A stretch of 7,691 bases of DNA from JAGXOF01 sp046545575 (lineage in GTDB: Bacteria > Chloroflexota > Dehalococcoidia > SZUA-161 > SpSt-899): the NCBI GenBank assembly GCA_046545575.1, contig JBKGZM010000082.1, positions 1 to 7,691 on the forward strand. The letters run 5' to 3'. Below are positions 4,217-7,691 of the stretch, piece after piece (positions within the stretch are counted from its first letter, which is position 1; the number at the start of each line of letters is the position of its first letter). The notes beneath the pieces are model-generated. The model was not told the DNA's origin. It saw only the letters and a list, made by a program, of their open reading frames with translations, and did not search any database. Both the position numbers and the translations under genes were made by a program.

Positions 4217-6259
4217 ATGCAGGAATTTCGCACAGAGGACCTACGCAATGTAATCTTACTCTCGCACACGGGTGCAGGCAAAACCTCGCTGGCCGAGGCC
4301 ATGATGTATAATGCGGGCGTTATACAACGTATTGGCAAGGTAGACGATGGAAGTGCCGCCTCTGACTCCGAGCCGGAGGAAATAAAGAGAAAGAGCAGTA
4401 TCAGCACATCTCTAGCTCCACTGGAGTGGAACAAGAAAAAGATCAACTTGCTCGATGTCCCCGGATATTTCGACTTTATCGGGGAAGTAAAGGCAGCGCT
4501 CAGAGTAGCCGATGCCGCTGTAATCATCGTGGATGCCTCGGCTGGTATTCAAGTAGGAACGGAGATTATGTGGGACTATGCAAATGAGATGCAACTCCCC
4601 CGTATAGTCTTCATAAACAGGATCGATCGCGAGAACGCCGATTTCCAAAAGACTCTCGAACAGATCCAGGAAAGGTTCGGCAGGGATTGCGTGCCGCTGC
4701 AACTCCCAATCGGGGAGAGAGACAATTTTCAGGGAGTCTATGATCTAATTTCCGGGAAGGCAGAAGGGGATGCAAAGGAGGACGCTGTCTCGGGAGACAT
4801 AGAGACATCCAGGGACAAATTGGTGGAAGGTATCGCGGAGACAAATGAGGAGCTGACTACCAAGTACCTTGAGGGTGAGGAGATAAGTGAAGATGAGATT
4901 CGCAACACGCTCCGTGCAGGAGTCCTGCAAAATAAGCTAATACCTGTCATGGTAGGCTCTGCTTTAAACAACCAGGGTATTTCACAACTGATGGATGCCA
5001 TCTGCGAGTATCTACCTTCCCCCAAGGATAGGGGCAGCATACAGGTGCAAAAGGATAGTACGCAGGAAAGCCTGGATCCGGATGACAATGCCCCCCTTTC
5101 AGTACTGGTTTTTAAAACAAGTGCCGACCCCTATGTAGGAAGAATGAACTACCTCCGTGTCTTCAGCGGCATGCTTAATAGCGATTCCAGCGTCTGGAAC
5201 ACTTCCAAACGCAAACCCGAGCGCATCGCCCAGCTTTTCGTTAAGCAAGGTAAGTCGCAGGAATCGATCTCTCGCCTTGTTGCAGGGGACATCGGCCTGG
5301 TGTCCAAGCTGACAGACACCGTAACCGGGGATACCCTCTCTAACGAGAACCATCCTGTTTCCTTTACCCCCATAGATTTCCCTGATCCGGGTTTGAGCCT
5401 CGCTGTACACCCGAAGACCAAAGCGGACTTCGACAAACTCGGTACAGCACTAAGCAAAATAAGGGAAGAGGATCCCTCACTCACCATGCGGAAGGAGCCT
5501 GATACCGGCGAGACAATCCTCTCAGGCTATGGTGAAGCGCAAATGGAGGTGGTCACCGACAAAATCAAGCGCAAGTTCAATGTAGAGGCTGAGCTGGCAA
5601 CGCCAAAGGTGCCATATAAAGAAACGATTTCCACTTCAACAAAAGCGGAATACAGACACAAAAAGCAATCCGGAGGGCACGGGCAGTACGGTCATGTGCT
5701 TATCCAGCTAGACCCCTTACCCAGAGGTCAGAACTACGAATTTGTGGACGCCATCGTTGGCGGTGTTATACCGAAGAGGTTTATTCCCGCGGTTGAGAAG
5801 GGCGTTGTAGAGGCCCTCGGTGAGGGAGTGCTAGCTGGCTATCCAGTCGTTGATGTGAAAGTCACCCTCTACGACGGTAGTTACCACTCCGTCGATTCAT
5901 CCGATGAAGCCTTCAAAATGGCAGGATCACATGCCTTACGTAAAGGAGTGTCAGAGGCAAAACCCGTGCTCCTCGAACCAATAATGAATGTCAGGGTCAC
6001 AGTGCCTGAATCACTCACTGGAGATGTCGTAGGCGACCTCAACGGGAAGAGAGCCAGGATATCGGGTATGAATCCTGAAGGTGGAATTAACGTAATCGAT
6101 GCGCAAGCACCCTACTCAGAAATGATGCGCTACAGCGTCGACCTTAGATCGATGACTCAGGGCCGCGGCACATACTCCATGGACTTTAGTCATTATGAGG
6201 AAGCACCATCACACGTAACGCAGAAAGTCGCTGAAGAAGCCAAAAAGAGCAAGGAATAG
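4217..6259 (+). CDS. Elongation factor G-like translational GTPase (EF-G2 type)
   Basis: The 680-residue protein has the full EF-G domain order. The GTPase domain shows a P-loop SHTGAGKT (16-23), switch I region RKSSISTSLAPLEW (58-71), DVPG (80-83), G4 motif NRID (134-137) and GSAL (247-250). Domain II starts near 292, domain III covers about 384-460 with SGYGEAQMEV (436-445), domain IV has SGGHGQYGHV (485-494) and HSVDSSDEAFKMAGSHAL (557-574), and domain V spans about 583-665. The RxxSISTSLAPLEW pattern in place of RGITI marks the EF-G-like paralogue group rather than canonical fusA. The canonical NKxD has Arg for Lys and DTPG is DVPG, so nucleotide handling may differ. Whether it acts in translocation, ribosome recycling or something else cannot be told. 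The start at 4217 has AGGAGG 5 bases upstream; an earlier in-frame GTG at 4175 lies inside the leader palindrome and lacks a ribosome site. It is apparently a single-gene unit ending in a strong terminator. Confidence 0.95.
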   Translation: MQEFRTEDLRNVILLSHTGAGKTSLAEAMMYNAGVIQRIGKVDDGSAASDSEPEEIKRKSSISTSLAPLEWNKKKINLLDVPGYFDFIGEVKAALRVADAAVIIVDASAGIQVGTEIMWDYANEMQLPRIVFINRIDRENADFQKTLEQIQERFGRDCVPLQLPIGERDNFQGVYDLISGKAEGDAKEDAVSGDIETSRDKLVEGIAETNEELTTKYLEGEEISEDEIRNTLRAGVLQNKLIPVMVGSALNNQGISQLMDAICEYLPSPKDRGSIQVQKDSTQESLDPDDNAPLSVLVFKTSADPYVGRMNYLRVFSGMLNSDSSVWNTSKRKPERIAQLFVKQGKSQESISRLVAGDIGLVSKLTDTVTGDTLSNENHPVSFTPIDFPDPGLSLAVHPKTKADFDKLGTALSKIREEDPSLTMRKEPDTGETILSGYGEAQMEVVTDKIKRKFNVEAELATPKVPYKETISTSTKAEYRHKKQSGGHGQYGHVLIQLDPLPRGQNYEFVDAIVGGVIPKRFIPAVEKGVVEALGEGVLAGYPVVDVKVTLYDGSYHSVDSSDEAFKMAGSHALRKGVSEAKPVLLEPIMNVRVTVPESLTGDVVGDLNGKRARISGMNPEGGINVIDAQAPYSEMMRYSVDLRSMTQGRGTYSMDFSHYEEAPSHVTQKVAEEAKKSKE

Positions 6260-6288
6260 ATTGCCAGCGCTTTAGCTTTGTTGTGTTC

Positions 6289-6324
6289 AAAGGCCGCAAC
6301 CGCCGCAGGCGGTTGCGGCCTTTC
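6289..6324 (+). terminator. Strong intrinsic terminator after the EF-G-like gene (bidirectional)
   Basis: A perfect 16-bp inverted repeat (AAAGGCCGCAACCGCC, 6289-6304, with its complement 6308-6323) closes a 3-base loop GCA and ends in TTTC, 29 bases after the stop codon. The outer A/T pairs give a T tract in either direction, so it can also back up termination of the convergent decarboxylase gene. Confidence 0.9.
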
Positions 6325-6328
6325 TCAT

Positions 6329-6367
6329 AAAAGTATCCGCTGGATACCCCACAGCAAGCTGTGGGGT
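6329..6367 (-). terminator. Tandem terminator hairpins after the decarboxylase beta subunit gene
   Basis: Read on the minus strand, the first hairpin is ACCCCACAG-CTTG-CTGTGGGGT (6367-6346), beginning 4 bases after the stop codon. It overlaps by two bases a second hairpin, GTATCC-AGC-GGATAC (6347-6333), which is followed by TTTT (6332-6329), the usual intrinsic terminator form. The two cannot both form completely. Confidence 0.75.
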
Positions 6368-6371
6368 GCTT

Positions 6372-7691
6372 CTATCCAACCAGCGCCAGGAACACCCCCG
6401 CCGCTGTGGCAGTCCCGATAACCCCAGCAATATTGGGTCCCATTGCATGCATCAACAGGAAGTTACGAGGATTCGCCTTCTGCCCCTCCGCCTGAACCAC
6501 CCGGGCCGCCATCGGTACCGCTGAAACACCTGCAGCACCTATCATCGGGTTAATCTGCTCCTTGGATACCTTGTTCATCAACTTGGCTATCAGGATGCCA
6601 AATGCCGTCGCGCTAGCAAAAGCGATAAGCCCCAGTACAAAAACCAGAATCGAATCCAGCCTCAGGAAGTGCTCTGCAGTCATTATCCCGCCAACGGACA
6701 TACCCAGCAATATGGTTAAAACATTCATGAAATCCTCACCAGCCGTCTTGGCCAGCCTGTCGGTGACGCCGCATACAAGAAGGAGGTTCCCCAGCATAAA
6801 GGAGCCAATAAGCGGAGCTGAATCGGGCACAAGCAATATGATGACGATCGTGCCTATGAAGGGGAACAGTATCTTCTCTTTGTTCGAGACCTGGCGCATG
6901 ACCGGTTTCATGTATATCGCACGCTCTTTTTTACTGCACAGTGCCCTTATTACCGGAGGCTGAATAATGGGGACCATAGCCATATACGTATAGGCCGATA
7001 CAGCGGTGGCACCCAGAAGATGAGGCGCCATCTTGTTTGTGAGGAATACCGTCGTCGGTCCATCAGCCCCACCGATTATACCAATGGAGCACGCCTCCTT
7101 TATGCCAAAGTCTATCCCTGGAATCCATCCCGACCCCATTAATACGGCCAGGAACATAACAAAATAAACCCCGAACTGTCCCCCAGCACCGAGGATCAGC
7201 GTCTTGGGATTGGAGATTAGCGGCCCGAAGTCAGTTAATGCCCCCAATCCGAAGAAAATCAAGGGAGGTATGAGCTCCCACATAATTCCATACTGGAAAA
7301 TCCGGGAAAGGAGCCCGGTGGAATAGCTCCCGTCCACTAATATCGATACATCATCAAGCGTTGCCATTTTGTCATGCGCATAGACCCTATCGCCAGTTTC
7401 GAACTTGATGTTCTCCTGACTGAGCTCTCCGTCTCCCTTGGCAACTACCTCCTCTATCGCCCCATCGGAGGACTTTATACGGAAGAGGAGAGTTCCTTCC
7501 TCAACATCAATGGTCTTCCCCTCCTCAACCGAGATAACATGGGTAACCTCGCCGTTAATAGGGGCCTCTATATCGAGACTGGCGCTCATAAGCCCCGGGA
7601 AAAGATTAACTATAATAACGCTGAAGCCAATAGGCACCAGCAAAAGCGGTTCCCATTTCTTGGCAATGCCCAAATACGTGAGGACTATGCC
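6372..7691 (-). CDS. Sodium-translocating decarboxylase beta subunit (OadB/GcdB/MmdB type), 5' end outside window
   Basis: This membrane subunit decarboxylates the carboxybiotin carried by its complex (oxaloacetate, glutaconyl-CoA or methylmalonyl-CoA type) and couples that to sodium export. The frame is open to the right edge. The segment GIVLTYLGIAKKWEPLLLVP aligns with the first helix of OadB, so a TTG at 7673 is an internal Leu, not a start, and the N terminus is missing. Counting from that Leu, family signatures are GALTDFGPLISNPKTLILGA (144-163), GIIGGADGPT (198-207) with the Asp required for sodium transport in Klebsiella OadB, YMAMVPIIQPP (230-240), INPMIGAAGVSAVPMAARV (374-392) with the conserved Asn, Ser and Arg, and NFLLMHAMGPNIAGVIG (404-420). 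The 439 visible residues include many hydrophobic helices. Residues about 35-107 are an unusual soluble insert with a lipoyl/biotinyl-like pattern. Substrate cannot be told without the alpha subunit, which would be expected upstream, beyond the right edge. Confidence 0.95.
   Translation of the reverse strand, partial: GIVLTYLGIAKKWEPLLLVPIGFSVIIVNLFPGLMSASLDIEAPINGEVTHVISVEEGKTIDVEEGTLLFRIKSSDGAIEEVVAKGDGELSQENIKFETGDRVYAHDKMATLDDVSILVDGSYSTGLLSRIFQYGIMWELIPPLIFFGLGALTDFGPLISNPKTLILGAGGQFGVYFVMFLAVLMGSGWIPGIDFGIKEACSIGIIGGADGPTTVFLTNKMAPHLLGATAVSAYTYMAMVPIIQPPVIRALCSKKERAIYMKPVMRQVSNKEKILFPFIGTIVIILLVPDSAPLIGSFMLGNLLLVCGVTDRLAKTAGEDFMNVLTILLGMSVGGIMTAEHFLRLDSILVFVLGLIAFASATAFGILIAKLMNKVSKEQINPMIGAAGVSAVPMAARVVQAEGQKANPRNFLLMHAMGPNIAGVIGTATAAGVFLALVG

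Noticed and set aside
6562..6963. Plus-strand 133-codon ORF
   Set aside because: Antisense shadow of the decarboxylase beta subunit, which has unmistakable family motifs.
7671..7673. TTG at 7673 as the start of the decarboxylase beta subunit
   Set aside because: The frame remains open to the window edge and the upstream residues match the first membrane helix of the family.
1..7691. CRISPR array, toxin-antitoxin pair, transposase or prophage genes
   Set aside because: No spaced direct repeats and no matching protein motifs were seen on either strand.

Overview
The window looks like bacterial chromosome with housekeeping content. There is no phage, IS transposase, CRISPR array or defence cluster. 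The mix of a DUF763 protein (seen mostly in archaea and deep-branching or thermophilic bacteria), an EF-G-like second elongation factor, a sodium-pump decarboxylase beta subunit and a 219-residue protein of a type I associate with Dehalococcoidia suggests an anaerobic Chloroflexota-like bacterium. That placement is inference from memory of protein families, not from a search. Promoters, Shine-Dalgarno sites and terminators follow ordinary bacterial rules.

Layout. Positions 1-1680 (minus strand) hold the classic rpsO-pnp pair: ribosomal protein S15, then polynucleotide phosphorylase, which runs off the left edge after 454 residues. The roughly 360 bases between rpsO and the next RNA gene hold a good minus-strand promoter for rpsO, a long rpsO leader, and a short plus-strand unit. 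That unit has a promoter, a strong ribosome site and a 33-codon ORF whose first 15 residues look like the start of a nitroreductase, so it is probably a gene remnant. A tRNA-His(GTG) gene follows on the minus strand at 2046-2119. Its likely promoter overlaps the end of the DUF763 gene (2154-3239, minus). Upstream of that, and probably in the same transcription unit, is an unrecognised 219-residue soluble protein (3348-4007, minus); the gap between the two holds a palindrome-rich intergenic repeat.

A divergent intergenic region (4008-4216) separates these from an EF-G-like GTPase gene (4217-6259, plus). Its leader holds a perfect 14-bp palindrome that can form two mutually exclusive hairpins. 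This gene converges on an oadB/gcdB-type sodium-pumping decarboxylase beta subunit (6372 to beyond the right edge, minus). The 112 bases between the two stops are packed with terminator hairpins serving both strands.

Functional picture: translation and RNA turnover (S15, PNPase, tRNA-His, EF-G-like), one probable nucleic-acid-binding protein of unknown role (DUF763), and membrane bioenergetics (decarboxylase sodium pump). I see no integrated new system. The points most worth a second look are the gene remnant beside tRNA-His, the barrel-sandwich-like insert in the decarboxylase beta subunit, and the switch-like leader of the EF-G-like gene.
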